Source: Arenibacter sp. P308M17
GTDB taxonomy: Bacteria; Bacteroidota; Bacteroidia; Flavobacteriales; Flavobacteriaceae
Direction of reading: 5' to 3'
NCBI RefSeq assembly: GCF_003426735.1
Contig: NZ_QVON01000006.1
Location: 1-64,000 of the forward strand
DNA length: 64,000 nucleotides
A model generated the notes under the pieces. That model searched no databases and was not told where the DNA came from. It was given only the letters and a program-made list of their open reading frames with translations. Shown here piece after piece: positions 15,862-24,738 of the stretch. Numbering within the stretch: the first letter of the stretch is position 1; the number at the start of each line of letters is the position of its first letter. The position numbers and the translations under genes were made by a program.

Positions 15862-18753
15862 ATGTATAAGATAACCGAAAAAATAAAGGGATATAAATAC
15901 GTACTCCAAATATTTCTTTTTGTTGTAATTACCGCTATGAACGGACAAGAAGGCAATGTGCTTGATAATGGTGCTCCACTGTCATTGGACCCTTCAATCC
16001 GTTATGGGCGTTTAGGGAACGGGTTTACGTATTATATTAAGCGTGTGGAAAATGGTCCCAAGAAGATAAACATGCGATTTTATGTCAAGGTTGGGAATAA
16101 CTATCAACAAGCCGAAGAATTGGATTATGCACATGCCATTGAACACCTGGCTTTTAAATGTGCCAAAGATTTTCCGGTCAACCTATTAAACGACCCTGCA
16201 CTTCTGAATAGTTTGGGCATGGGCAAAAGTGATCTTTTTGCACAAACTTGGAATTATTCCACATGGTATAGGTTTGATATTCCTTCAAATAGTGAAAATG
16301 CTTTCAATACGGGCCTTAGGTGGTTTACAAACATTACGGACCTGGATCTGACCGAGGAAGCTATTATAAAGGAGAAGGGACCCTTGCTCCAAGAAATTGT
16401 TTTTCGTCAAGGCGATAACCTTCAAAAGTTTTTTGTTAAAACAAAATTGAAATCACTCTTAATCCCTTGTAGCAATGATTACTCCGATTTTTTTAAACTT
16501 AATAAGGAATATACGCCCGGGACACTTATAGATTTTTATAAAAAATGGTACCAACCAGATCGCATGGCCATAGTTCTGGTGGGGGATATTAAGAACATCG
16601 ATAAAATTGAAAAGAAGGTAATCGATAATTTTTCATCCATGAACAGGGTGAAAACACCAAACAAATGGTTGGACTGTGTTCAAGAATACTTGACAGGAGA
16701 GAAACATTTTGCCTACATGGAATTGGATTCATCATATCCTGGGGGTAGTGAAGAAGTGGAGTTCTTTCTTTACCATAGGAAACCGGAGATAATCGAGAAT
16801 CTTGAGAACGAGCAGAAAATCAAAGAAAGGCTGTATTGGAAATTACTTTATAAACTGATCAATCACCGATTAAATGAGTTAGAGAAAACATATGGCAATC
16901 ACTTTACTTCTTCGTTTTTTACTCCCGGTCCATATTTGCCTGCAATGGAGTTAAGGATTAGGTCCAATGTGAATACGATTGGGAAAGGATTGAATAAAGT
17001 ACTTTTAACATTACGACAATTAAAAAAGTTTGGACTTGAACAAAATGAATGGGACGAATTAAGAAATAATTATATCCTACTCATGGACAAGGAAGAAACT
17101 GACCGATCAGCGTATTGGTTGGAACGCATTCAGGAACACTTTGTTTATGGGGAAGCATTACCGGGGAACAATGCTATTGCCTTAAAAAAATGGCTGTCCA
17201 AACTAAGTCTCAATGAGTTTAATGCGGCGCTTGGCCGCCTTATAAGCGATGATCCGGACGATATTGGGATTATGGCACCCAAGGGGACCAAGTTTACCGA
17301 AAACCAGGTACGGGGTTGGATACAGCAGGCCCTATTACAGAGCGTAGAGCCATTTATCCGCCACGAAGTACCAAGGGAATTATTAAGTGAAGACCAAAAA
17401 TCTACTTTAAAATTAAGGGGTTACAAGGTTATAGGTACTGCTTCTTCAGGGGCCGAAGAGATTGTGTTGGACAATGGAATGAAAGTAATATTGGATACTT
17501 TGACAAATAGCAAGGATAGATTTTATCTACACGGGTTCAGTCCAAATGGTGCATCATGCTTTCCTGAAAAGGCTTATTTTTCTGCTATAAATGCCCCCTA
17601 CATTGTTCAAAATTCCGGAGCAGGGTCACTGAATAAATTTCAAATCAATAGCTATTTAAAGGAGCATAGCAAAGGATTGTGGATCCGACCTTATATTAAT
17701 TACAACGAAACGGGTATCAAAGGAAACGCTGCCATTGATGATCTGGAAACGATGCTTCAATTGGTATACCTGTATTTTGTACACCCCAGAAAAGATGAAA
17801 ATGCGTTTACGGATTGGAAAATTCAAGAAGAAAATCGCCACTTGTATCCTACATATGGTATTAGCAACCAAGATTTTGTTGTAAGGATTCGGGAGTTTTT
17901 AAAGGATCGCTCAAAAGTACCGGAAGGGACAAGGCGTTTGCATGGAATTCGTCAAACGGAGATGGGAGCGGCCTATGAAATCTATAGAGAACTCCATGGT
18001 GACGCCGAAGATTTTACTTTTATTATTAGCGGTAGTTTTTCAGTGGAGGAAGTTTTGCCATTATTGCAAAAGTATCTGGGGAATCTTCCTGTAAGGTCCA
18101 ATTCTATTTTGGATGAAACTTGGTCCACCAAAGAGGTGACGCTTCCAGCAAGCCCATTATATAAAAAATTCAATCCCCATGGGATTGGAGCAGGATACAA
18201 GATGAAAAATATTTTTTATTACAGAAAGTACCTGTCCAAAGTGGATAAACCAATGCATTGGAAGGAACTAATAGACATTGAAGTGTTGGGTTATATGTTG
18301 AATTCCAAAATATTGGATTTACGCTTTTCCGTTGAGGCGGGGTTATATGATATGATAGCATTTGGTACAATTAACAAGGAGTCCTCATTTTATGATATAG
18401 GAATTTTACTGAATGTTATCCCGAGTGAATTGGAGATGTTGCGAAAGGCCTGCAAATCGCTGGTAAAAGAACTGCGTGATAAAGTTGTTGACAGAGAAGT
18501 TTTTAAGGATGTAATGCTCAATAAAGTTTATCCAAAATATAGGGTAAGTAGACAACACGATCCTGCTAGAAGAGTTGAAAAATTATATGATCATTATCGA
18601 TTTAACGAAAAATGGGCAAGCCCGGTTGAAATTGAGGAATATGTAAAATCACTGATGCCCGAGGATATTATGAGATCGGCACGGAAATACCTTAGGGAAG
18701 ACCATCTGATGGAATTTACATTTGAGGATGAAAATGGCAATTCCAGAAAATAG
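15862..18753 (+). CDS. M16 (pitrilysin/insulinase) zinc protease, secreted
   Basis: A 963-residue two-half M16 peptidase. I chose the ATG at 15862, which gives a signal peptide (YVLQIFLFVVITAMNGQ); an earlier frame start at 15751 overlaps the SusD gene. The zinc motif HAIEH lies at residues 91-95 (HxxEH), followed by the distal glutamate region EEAIIKEKGPLLQEI, so the N-terminal half should be active; the C-terminal half starts near IVLDNGMKVILDT and lacks HxxEH, as usual. It is probably periplasmic and cuts peptides brought in by the SusC/D pair, or matures the small secreted DUF6520 protein encoded convergently. Those pairings are inference from location. Confidence 0.88.
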   Translation: MYKITEKIKGYKYVLQIFLFVVITAMNGQEGNVLDNGAPLSLDPSIRYGRLGNGFTYYIKRVENGPKKINMRFYVKVGNNYQQAEELDYAHAIEHLAFKCAKDFPVNLLNDPALLNSLGMGKSDLFAQTWNYSTWYRFDIPSNSENAFNTGLRWFTNITDLDLTEEAIIKEKGPLLQEIVFRQGDNLQKFFVKTKLKSLLIPCSNDYSDFFKLNKEYTPGTLIDFYKKWYQPDRMAIVLVGDIKNIDKIEKKVIDNFSSMNRVKTPNKWLDCVQEYLTGEKHFAYMELDSSYPGGSEEVEFFLYHRKPEIIENLENEQKIKERLYWKLLYKLINHRLNELEKTYGNHFTSSFFTPGPYLPAMELRIRSNVNTIGKGLNKVLLTLRQLKKFGLEQNEWDELRNNYILLMDKEETDRSAYWLERIQEHFVYGEALPGNNAIALKKWLSKLSLNEFNAALGRLISDDPDDIGIMAPKGTKFTENQVRGWIQQALLQSVEPFIRHEVPRELLSEDQKSTLKLRGYKVIGTASSGAEEIVLDNGMKVILDTLTNSKDRFYLHGFSPNGASCFPEKAYFSAINAPYIVQNSGAGSLNKFQINSYLKEHSKGLWIRPYINYNETGIKGNAAIDDLETMLQLVYLYFVHPRKDENAFTDWKIQEENRHLYPTYGISNQDFVVRIREFLKDRSKVPEGTRRLHGIRQTEMGAAYEIYRELHGDAEDFTFIISGSFSVEEVLPLLQKYLGNLPVRSNSILDETWSTKEVTLPASPLYKKFNPHGIGAGYKMKNIFYYRKYLSKVDKPMHWKELIDIEVLGYMLNSKILDLRFSVEAGLYDMIAFGTINKESSFYDIGILLNVIPSELEMLRKACKSLVKELRDKVVDREVFKDVMLNKVYPKYRVSRQHDPARRVEKLYDHYRFNEKWASPVEIEEYVKSLMPEDIMRSARKYLREDHLMEFTFEDENGNSRK

Positions 18754-18782
18754 TTTCTAGAAATATTTTGTTTGAATAAAAT

Positions 18783-18821
18783 AAGTATAACATCGGATAA
18801 GATCAATCCGATGTTATACTT
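18783..18821. terminator. Bidirectional terminator between convergent genes
   Basis: A perfect 15-bp stem, AAGTATAACATCGGA with TCCGATGTTATACTT, lies between the stop of the M16 gene and the stop of the DUF6520 gene. Its position and symmetry fit termination of both convergent transcripts. Confidence 0.75.
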
Positions 18822-18841
18822 GTTGTAATTAGTCCAATAAT

Positions 18842-19126
18842 TTAAAGCCTAGGATCATCGATTGTTTGAATCGGGGCATTACTTTTTAATGGTTCATCGG
18901 TATCGGAATCATAAACTATAAACGTACCCGACAAATTTTCAATACGTACTTTACAATCTGCAGTGGATTGCGAATTACAATTGGCTTCAACATCATATGG
19001 CTGACCTTCAATAATTACATATCCGGTAGCGTAAAAATCATCGGCCGTTGCGTTCACAAATGCAAAGGACAGTGTAATGGCAAAAACAAATGCCAACATC
19101 GGTAAAATCAATTTTAAATTTTTCAT
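18842..19126 (-). CDS. DUF6520-type small secreted protein
   Basis: A 94-residue precursor with a clear signal peptide (LILPMLAFVFAITLSFAFVNATA) and a mature part of about 65 residues carrying two cysteines (ANCNSQSTADCK), likely a disulfide. The start MKNLKLILPMLAF is the pattern I associate with DUF6520, a small Bacteroidota family often found beside SusC/D, insulinase-type proteases and MauE/DoxX membrane proteins. Here all of these are present. It may be a substrate, cargo or signal for the neighbouring uptake-protease system; that is inference. The leader upstream contains a tiny 21-codon frame (19157-19222). Confidence 0.7.
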   Translation of the reverse strand: MKNLKLILPMLAFVFAITLSFAFVNATADDFYATGYVIIEGQPYDVEANCNSQSTADCKVRIENLSGTFIVYDSDTDEPLKSNAPIQTIDDPRL

Positions 19127-19156
19127 GATAATATAATTTTGATTAATAATAAGTGC

Positions 19157-19222
19157 CTACTCTCTTGTACAGGTTTTCGGTCTTCCCCCTGCTCTTGTTG
19201 CGCAACAAAATATCTTCATCAT
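19157..19222 (-). CDS. Possible 21-residue Cys-containing peptide
   Basis: An open frame of 21 codons starting with two adjacent ATGs, encoding MMKIFCCATRAGG followed by RPKTCTRE. It contains three cysteines and sits between the MauE and DUF6520 genes on their strand. No ribosome-binding signal or homology supports it beyond position; it could be chance. Confidence 0.2.
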   Translation of the reverse strand: MMKIFCCATRAGGRPKTCTRE

Positions 19223-19255
19223 TTTACTTTATATTATATATGGTCCCATGGCCAT

Positions 19256-19720
19256 TTAAGGGCCTTGGTGGATATTGTTTATGGGTATATTTTTATGTTT
19301 GCGGGAGAGCAATATGACCAGTAGGGCCAATAGGAGCAATCCCATATTGAGCACCAAATGCTGTTCCCAGGACAAGAGGGAGATAATGCCCCCGCAAGAA
19401 CAGGGCCTATAAGGGGCAAAAAACACAATGGCCACGGTGTAGCCGGTAAATAACAGCATAAGGCCCATTGCTCCGTAAAGACCTAACAACCGTGTCCTGG
19501 ACCGGACCAATAACAGGGCTACGGCCAGCTCGGCCAAGGGAACCATCCAGGAGGCCAAAGATGCCATGGTCTCCCCACCAAGGATGGGCGAGTTCCTGAT
19601 ATTGTCATAGAACCTATGGCCTTCCAAGAATTTGGTGAGTCCAGCATAGGCAAAAAGGATAATGAACAGCAAACAGGCCATTTGTACAATTGTCTCCCTA
19701 AATATTTGTTGCCGTTTCAT
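19256..19720 (-). CDS. MauE/DoxX-family redox-associated membrane protein
   Basis: 154 residues with four membrane helices: MACLLFIILFAYAGLTKFLEG, the SWMVPLAELAVALLLV segment, GAMGLMLLFTGYTVAIVFF, and a last helix VLNMGLLLLALLVILL. Between helices three and four is PCSCGG, the cysteine pair typical of MauE-like proteins thought to pass electrons to periplasmic disulfides. It would fit handling disulfides in the Cys-containing DUF6520 product. An operator-like sequence (CTTATCCCAGAGGGAT at 19779-19794) lies 59 bp upstream of its ATG and is shared with the synthase gene at 21.4 kb, suggesting common control by the adjacent AraC-type regulator. Confidence 0.78.
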   Translation of the reverse strand: MKRQQIFRETIVQMACLLFIILFAYAGLTKFLEGHRFYDNIRNSPILGGETMASLASWMVPLAELAVALLLVRSRTRLLGLYGAMGLMLLFTGYTVAIVFFAPYRPCSCGGIISLLSWEQHLVLNMGLLLLALLVILLSRKHKNIPINNIHQGP

Positions 19721-19778
19721 ATCATTTGTATTGATATGGTAAAGTTCGGGAGTTAAAATTGCTTGTAAGGGATAAATA

Positions 19779-19794
19779 CTTATCCCAGAGGGAT
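19779..19794 (-). promoter_or_regulatory. Operator-like site upstream of the MauE gene
   Basis: CTTATCCCAGAGGGAT is identical to the site at 21329-21344 and one mismatch class away from 21350-21365. Here GGGATAA just before it also forms a small inverted repeat with TTATCCC. It sits between the end of the AraC-type gene and the start of the MauE gene. Confidence 0.55.
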
Positions 19795-19801
19795 TTATGT
19801 A

Positions 19802-20773
19802 TTATATCTCTCCGGAATCGGCTTTTTTTCTGAAGATTTTAGGGGAATATCCGTACTGCTCGCTGAACGCCCTACTGAAATGGGGAACGCTTTTGAAACC
19901 AACCATCTTGGCAATGGACTTGAAGTTCAGCCGGGTATATTGTACCATGGTCTTGGCCTTTCGCAGCCTTTCCTGTACCAAATATTTAAACACCGTGGTT
20001 CCATAAAGTTCCTTAAAACCATATTTCAACTTGTACTCATTGGTGCCCAATTGGTGGGCCAGGTCCTTAAGGTTGGGCAGGTCCATCTGCAGGTTGTTGA
20101 GGATCATATCCCGTCCCTCCCTTATTTTTCGGATATCCTCATAACTCAGTCTGACCTTTGGTCTGGTTACTTTTTTTTGGGAAATTTTGCCATTGGGGTC
20201 CGGATTAATGACAGTTTGGTTCCTTTCCTTGCCATAGGTCCTGCCCGTAACGGTATGGACTACCGTGATAAGAACGTTCTGGGAACCGTCCGTTTCGGAT
20301 CTGATGGATGTGATATGGCAGCGGTTGGGAACGACCAGATCTTCATTGGTCAAAAAATTAAGGAGTAGGGACATATCATAAAAACGCTTCTTGCGAAGGG
20401 TCTTCCATTTCTGTTCCCAATCTGTTTTGGAGGCTTCCGTCAATAGGTCCGAAAATGGTTTCTTGACTATATTACCGTGCAATTTGGAAAGGATGGTACA
20501 GGCCTTTTGGTTGGCCATTTGGACAATACCGTTCCCATCCAGTAAAAAACAGATCTGTACCAAATGCTCGGTGGTACTCTTGGAACTCACATATCCCTGA
20601 TGGTAGAAGGATTCCTGGATCTCTTCGGCCAGCATGTTGAGCACTATGGCCAGGGCCTCCACATTGTCGTTCGTGTCCGAGGTCTCCAGGCGGTAAAAGA
20701 AATTACCTCCGGCCATTTCCAGGAGCATTTGCTGGATCTGTTGCATTCTGTGTTCGGTTCTTACGGGGGACAT
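19802..20773 (-). CDS. AraC-family regulator with PAS-like sensor
   Basis: A 323-residue transcription factor. Residues about 1-60 form a helical dimer or HAMP-like segment, 65-190 a PAS-like domain (ICFLLDGNGIVQMANQKACTILSK), and the C-terminal 100 residues the two-HTH AraC DNA-binding domain, with NLKDLAHQLGTNEYKLKYGFKELYG and FKSIAKMVGFKSVPHFSRAFSEQYGYSPKIFR. No membrane helix is present, so the ligand is cytoplasmic. Next to it on one side lies the MauE gene and on the other, beyond a DUF7793-like gene, the synthase-GNAT gene; both have the same 16-bp sequence upstream, the best candidate for its operator. Ligand unknown. Confidence 0.82.
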   Translation of the reverse strand: MSPVRTEHRMQQIQQMLLEMAGGNFFYRLETSDTNDNVEALAIVLNMLAEEIQESFYHQGYVSSKSTTEHLVQICFLLDGNGIVQMANQKACTILSKLHGNIVKKPFSDLLTEASKTDWEQKWKTLRKKRFYDMSLLLNFLTNEDLVVPNRCHITSIRSETDGSQNVLITVVHTVTGRTYGKERNQTVINPDPNGKISQKKVTRPKVRLSYEDIRKIREGRDMILNNLQMDLPNLKDLAHQLGTNEYKLKYGFKELYGTTVFKYLVQERLRKAKTMVQYTRLNFKSIAKMVGFKSVPHFSRAFSEQYGYSPKIFRKKADSGEI

Positions 20774-20828
20774 TACTATAGGATTGTTTGATTATGGTCA
20801 ATGTTCATTATTCTGCGTATTGAATTGT

Positions 20829-21230
20829 TTAAAATATGGACAAGCCCATAACCATACCTATGAACCGGCCCAGATAGGCCAGTGCCTTGGAAATTTCCCG
20901 AAAGGAGGCCGTGGGGATGTCCGGATGGTTCGTCATCAGATAGAACCGTGTCATGACATCGCTCACGGGAGGTTCAATGATAAAGGCCAGGGCCTTTATC
21001 AGCAGGGACCCTTCCAGGGCCAGATAGTCCCTGGCGGCCTTGTCCACCTTGCGGAGCTGTCGGATGTCACAGATGACGGGGTAGGCCCGCTCTTCCTGGA
21101 ACATCAACCGATCCCTGACGATCCGTTTAGACGCTTGGAGATCGATAAATACCCCCTTTTTGTAAATGATATGTACAATGTTGTCCACAAGCATGTACTG
21201 TGTGAAATCGTTTTCAAAATAATTTTGCAT
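20829..21230 (-). CDS. DUF7793-like (STAS/SEC14-like) small protein
   Basis: 133 residues, alpha/beta, no signal peptide: a start MQNYFENDFTQYMLVDNIVHI, a central KKGVFIDLQASKRIVRDRL and YPVICDIRQLRKVDKAARDYLA. The spacing resembles STAS-like proteins that I recall as DUF7793 in flavobacteria, often encoded near PAS/AraC regulators. It may relay or modulate the activity of the AraC-type regulator encoded next to it. The assignment rests on remembered sequence pattern and the function is inferred. Confidence 0.55.
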   Translation of the reverse strand: MQNYFENDFTQYMLVDNIVHIIYKKGVFIDLQASKRIVRDRLMFQEERAYPVICDIRQLRKVDKAARDYLALEGSLLIKALAFIIEPPVSDVMTRFYLMTNHPDIPTASFREISKALAYLGRFIGMVMGLSIF

Positions 21231-21328
21231 GGCATTTAAAGAAAACTGGTAAATGATATTAAATTTACATAAATATAATGATTGTGATTTTTAAAACCTT
21301 CTTTAAGCCTTATATAAAGGGAGTTTTT

Positions 21329-21365
21329 CTTATCCCAGAGGGATTATAACTTATCTGAGAGGGAT
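21329..21365 (+). promoter_or_regulatory. Tandem operator-like sites before the synthase gene
   Basis: Two direct copies, CTTATCCCAGAGGGAT (21329-21344) and CTTATCTGAGAGGGAT (21350-21365), are spaced by 21 bp, two helical turns, as AraC-family regulators often require. They lie in the divergent region between the DUF7793-like gene and the synthase gene; an identical copy is upstream of the MauE gene. Confidence 0.6.
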
Positions 21366-21434
21366 GAATTTTGTGTTGGGTAGTACAAAATCCTACAAAT
21401 GCCACTACATTTTAGGGACCAAACACAAATGACC

Positions 21435-23828
21435 ATGGCAAAGATCAAGCACAATAATTTTTTGGACACCGTCAACGAGGTGATAACCGATGCCGCCAAA
21501 CAGCGTGTTCTACACCTGTATGCGGAAGGGGAGGACTTTACGGGAAGGACCATTGGGGTCGGGGGAAATGCGCTCTATCATTTTGGGACCACAGGATATT
21601 TGGGACTGGAACAGGATCCTAGATTAAAGGTTGCCGCAGTCGGTGCCATCCAAAAGTACGGTACGCAGTTTCCCCTATCCAAATCCTATATCTCCCATCC
21701 TTTGTACAACGCCCTGGAAGAAAAAATAGGGCAAATGTACGGGCAGCCCATCATTATCACGAAGAACAGTACCCTTGGGCATCTAGGGGCCATACCCAGT
21801 GCCGTGGACGATAGGGATGCCGTTATACTGGACCACCAGGTACACTGGAGCGTTCAGAATGCCTGCAAGTTGCTAAAGAACCGAAGTATTCCTGTGGACA
21901 TGGTCCGCCACAACCATTTGGACATGCTGGAGGACAAAATAAAATACTATTCCAGTAAACGGAACCGTATATGGTACATGGCCGATGGTATATATTCCAT
22001 GTACGGGGACAGTGCACCGCTGCACCAACTAATGGCCCTTTCGGAAAAGTATTCCCAATTGCACTTCTATATAGATGATGTTCACGGTATGAGCTGGGCG
22101 GGGAGACATGGTACCGGTTTTGTCATGGACCAGCTAAAGGAACTTCCGGACAATATGCTGCTTTTTGGGACCTTGAGCAAGACTTTTGGGGCAAGCGGGG
22201 CGATATTGGTATGTCCTGATAAAAAGATGCACCATAGGATAAGGACCTTTGGAGGGCCCTTGACCTTTTCGGCCCAACTTGAGCCGGCATCCGTCGCAGC
22301 AGCCTCGGCTTCGGCGGACATACATCTTTCCCCGGAAATCTATGGTCTCCAGAGCGAACTGAAAGAGCGTATCCAATATTTCAACGGCCTGCTTTCAAAA
22401 ACGGACCTGCCCTTGGTGGATAGGAACGATTCCCCAGTGTTCTATATTGGAACGGGGATGCCCAAAACAGGTTACAATTTTGTAAACCGATTGATGGAGG
22501 AAGGATTCTATGTCAATCTAGGATTGTTCCCAGCGGTACCCGTAAAGAACACAGGAGTACGCATTACTATTTCCAGACATAACCAAAAGAAGGAGATAAC
22601 TGCCTTGGTGGAGGCCATGGCCCATCATTATCCAAAAGCCCTGGAGGAGACCGGGACCGACCTGGGCAGGGTGCGCCGTGCCTTTGCCATGGCCGTCCCT
22701 AAAACAGGGCCAAAAGTTGTGCATGGTGATCTCAATATCCAATTGGAAAATTCTATAACCGAGGTGGATAAGGAAATGTGGAACAATGTAATGGGGGCCC
22801 ATGGGGTCATGGACTGGGACGGACTGTTGTTTTTGGAGAAAAGTTTTCAGGGGAACGCTCTCAAGGAACACAATTGGGAGTTCCGATACCTGATCGTAAG
22901 GGAGGACAAAGGGAATCCGATATTGGCCACGTTCATGACCGCCGGACTTTGGAAGGACGATATGCTGGCCAAGGAAAGTATATCAAAAACCTTGGAAAAC
23001 ATAAGAAAGTACGATCCCTATCATTTGACTTCCAGGGCAATTTCCTTAGGTTCCCTTTTCACAGAGGGGAATCACCTGTACCTGGACCGGAAGCATTCAT
23101 TGAAGGATAGGGCCCTAAACGCGTTGATGTGGACCCTGGAAACCTTGGGACATAAAATGGGGTGTAAAATGACCGTTCTCCGGGATTTTGGACCGGATGA
23201 GAATCTGGGGGAATTTTTTAAAGACCAGGGATTTGTACGTATACAAATGCCTAATTCTTGTACCGTGGACCTTCGGGACCGCATGGATGTCGAAACCTAT
23301 TTCTCCCGGCTTTCCGTCCGAAACCGCCGTCATTTCCGAAAAGAAATATTGGCTTTTGAACCAGAATTCGAAGTGGACATCCTGGCATCATGCCAAAAGG
23401 AACAACTGCAACAGCTTATTGCGCTTTACGGCAATGTCCATAGGAACAATCTTGGTCTGAATACCTTTTCATTTCCGCAACGGCTTTTTGAGGCCATGTC
23501 CGACAATCCACATTGGGAGTTTATCGTGCTTACGTTAAAGAAGGGCCAACAAAAACCCATCGGGGCAATGTTCTGTTATAAAAACCAGGACAAAACTTAC
23601 GTCCCGGCCTTTGTAGGACTGGATTACACCTATGTGACGAGCCATTTTACCTATCGCCAATTATTGTACCAGACCATCAAAAGGGCCATCGCCCTTGGCG
23701 CTTCCCATATCGATTTTGGACTTACCGCTTCCTTTGAAAAACGTAAGCTGGGTGCAGAGGTCAACGAACGGTATGCTTTTGTACAGACTTCTGATAACTA
23801 TGTTCTGGAACTTTTGGGCACCATGTAA
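21435..23828 (+). CDS. Alpha-oxoamine synthase-like PLP enzyme fused to a GNAT-type acyltransferase
   Basis: 797 residues in two parts. Residues 1-400 are a class II aminotransferase-fold PLP enzyme of the serine-palmitoyltransferase / AONS type: IDDVHGMSWAGRHG (D214-H217 region) and GTLSKTFGASGA with the Schiff-base lysine at K249. Residues about 430-797 look like a GNAT/FemAB-like acyltransferase (RNRRHFRKEILAF, PIGAMFCYKNQDK, HIDFGLTASFEKRKLGAEV). The first half could condense an amino acid with an acyl-CoA and the second could N-acylate the product, giving a sphingoid- or capnoid-like lipid; this pathway is inference. The ATG at 21435 (MAKIKHNNFLD) is preferred over 21399. It is preceded by tandem operator-like sites and followed by rteC. 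Confidence 0.78.
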   Translation: MAKIKHNNFLDTVNEVITDAAKQRVLHLYAEGEDFTGRTIGVGGNALYHFGTTGYLGLEQDPRLKVAAVGAIQKYGTQFPLSKSYISHPLYNALEEKIGQMYGQPIIITKNSTLGHLGAIPSAVDDRDAVILDHQVHWSVQNACKLLKNRSIPVDMVRHNHLDMLEDKIKYYSSKRNRIWYMADGIYSMYGDSAPLHQLMALSEKYSQLHFYIDDVHGMSWAGRHGTGFVMDQLKELPDNMLLFGTLSKTFGASGAILVCPDKKMHHRIRTFGGPLTFSAQLEPASVAAASASADIHLSPEIYGLQSELKERIQYFNGLLSKTDLPLVDRNDSPVFYIGTGMPKTGYNFVNRLMEEGFYVNLGLFPAVPVKNTGVRITISRHNQKKEITALVEAMAHHYPKALEETGTDLGRVRRAFAMAVPKTGPKVVHGDLNIQLENSITEVDKEMWNNVMGAHGVMDWDGLLFLEKSFQGNALKEHNWEFRYLIVREDKGNPILATFMTAGLWKDDMLAKESISKTLENIRKYDPYHLTSRAISLGSLFTEGNHLYLDRKHSLKDRALNALMWTLETLGHKMGCKMTVLRDFGPDENLGEFFKDQGFVRIQMPNSCTVDLRDRMDVETYFSRLSVRNRRHFRKEILAFEPEFEVDILASCQKEQLQQLIALYGNVHRNNLGLNTFSFPQRLFEAMSDNPHWEFIVLTLKKGQQKPIGAMFCYKNQDKTYVPAFVGLDYTYVTSHFTYRQLLYQTIKRAIALGASHIDFGLTASFEKRKLGAEVNERYAFVQTSDNYVLELLGTM

Positions 23829-23851
23829 CATGAGGGATAAACCGAAAGGGG

Positions 23852-24691
23852 ATGAAGTATCAAAGACTGGTATCGGAATTCAAGACCCAATTGGATAAGC
23901 TGGAAAACGGAAACGGCGATATTCTATTTAGGGCGGAGTCGGGCATCACCATGGTAGAACGCTACATAAAACGGCTCCAGGCCCAAATTGATAAGAAGAC
24001 CTTTGATTCCCAAGTGGAGGAAATCAATTTTTTTAAGCATATCAAACCCCAGTTCTATAGCAAACTCATTTATTATGGAAGGTTGTTCAACATTGAGAGC
24101 AGAAGGCCGCGGGGCAGCAATGCCGCACAGGTGAAATACTTAAAGAACCAGATCGATAAGCTACAGATCTTCTTTAATGACAACCTGGAATTCTATAACT
24201 ATTATCGCCGTGGGGCCATTTCCTTGGACGAACAGTATTTTGTAAGGGGCAATATGGACCTACGGCTGCCCCTGGAATCCTTTCATTTTATGATCGACGA
24301 TCAGTTCTCCACCTGTCAGGACGGTACGGTGGCCACCATAATGGCCTATGACATGCTCATCGTATATCTACAAAGGGAGATCGATACCTTGACGACCAAC
24401 ATGGACGACTTAAAAGACAAACCTATGGAACGACCTTCAAAACTTTTTTGGACCGGAAGCAAGACGGACCTGATCGAGCTCCTTTATGCCCTCCACTCCA
24501 TTAAATGTATAAACAGTGGGACCGCGGACATTAAAGAGCTGGCGGCCCATTTCGAACATTTCTACAATGTGGACCTTGGCAACTACTACCATACCTTTAT
24601 CGAGATCAGGTCCAGGAAGACCGGTAGGACCAAGTTTCTGGACAGGCTTATCGAGATGCTGCAACAAAGGATGGAGGGTCTGGACGACTGA
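23852..24691 (+). CDS. rteC: RteC-like protein
   Basis: A 279-residue, mostly helical cytoplasmic protein matching the RteC family: ERYIKRLQAQIDKKTF, EEINFFKHIKPQFYSKLIYYGRLFNIE, the central YYRRGAISLDEQYFVRG, and a C-terminal FWTGSKTDLIELLYALHS followed by a winged-helix-like HFEHFYNVDLGNYYHTFIEIRSRKTGRTKFLDRL. In CTnDOT, RteC activates excision; RteC homologues in flavobacteria occur near mobilization genes and near aminotransferase-GNAT genes. Here it directly follows the fused synthase gene (23-nt gap) and ends in a strong terminator. It could regulate the mobile-element genes downstream, but may simply be a co-opted regulator. Confidence 0.8.
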   Translation: MKYQRLVSEFKTQLDKLENGNGDILFRAESGITMVERYIKRLQAQIDKKTFDSQVEEINFFKHIKPQFYSKLIYYGRLFNIESRRPRGSNAAQVKYLKNQIDKLQIFFNDNLEFYNYYRRGAISLDEQYFVRGNMDLRLPLESFHFMIDDQFSTCQDGTVATIMAYDMLIVYLQREIDTLTTNMDDLKDKPMERPSKLFWTGSKTDLIELLYALHSIKCINSGTADIKELAAHFEHFYNVDLGNYYHTFIEIRSRKTGRTKFLDRLIEMLQQRMEGLDD

Positions 24692-24695
24692 CCCA

Positions 24696-24738
24696 AAATC
24701 CCCCACCTTGGGATAGAGGTGGGGGATTTCCATTTTTT
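24696..24738 (+). terminator. Rho-independent terminator after rteC
   Basis: A perfect 13-bp stem, AAATCCCCCACCT with AGGTGGGGGATTT, begins four bases after the rteC stop and is followed by a T-run. Confidence 0.85.
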
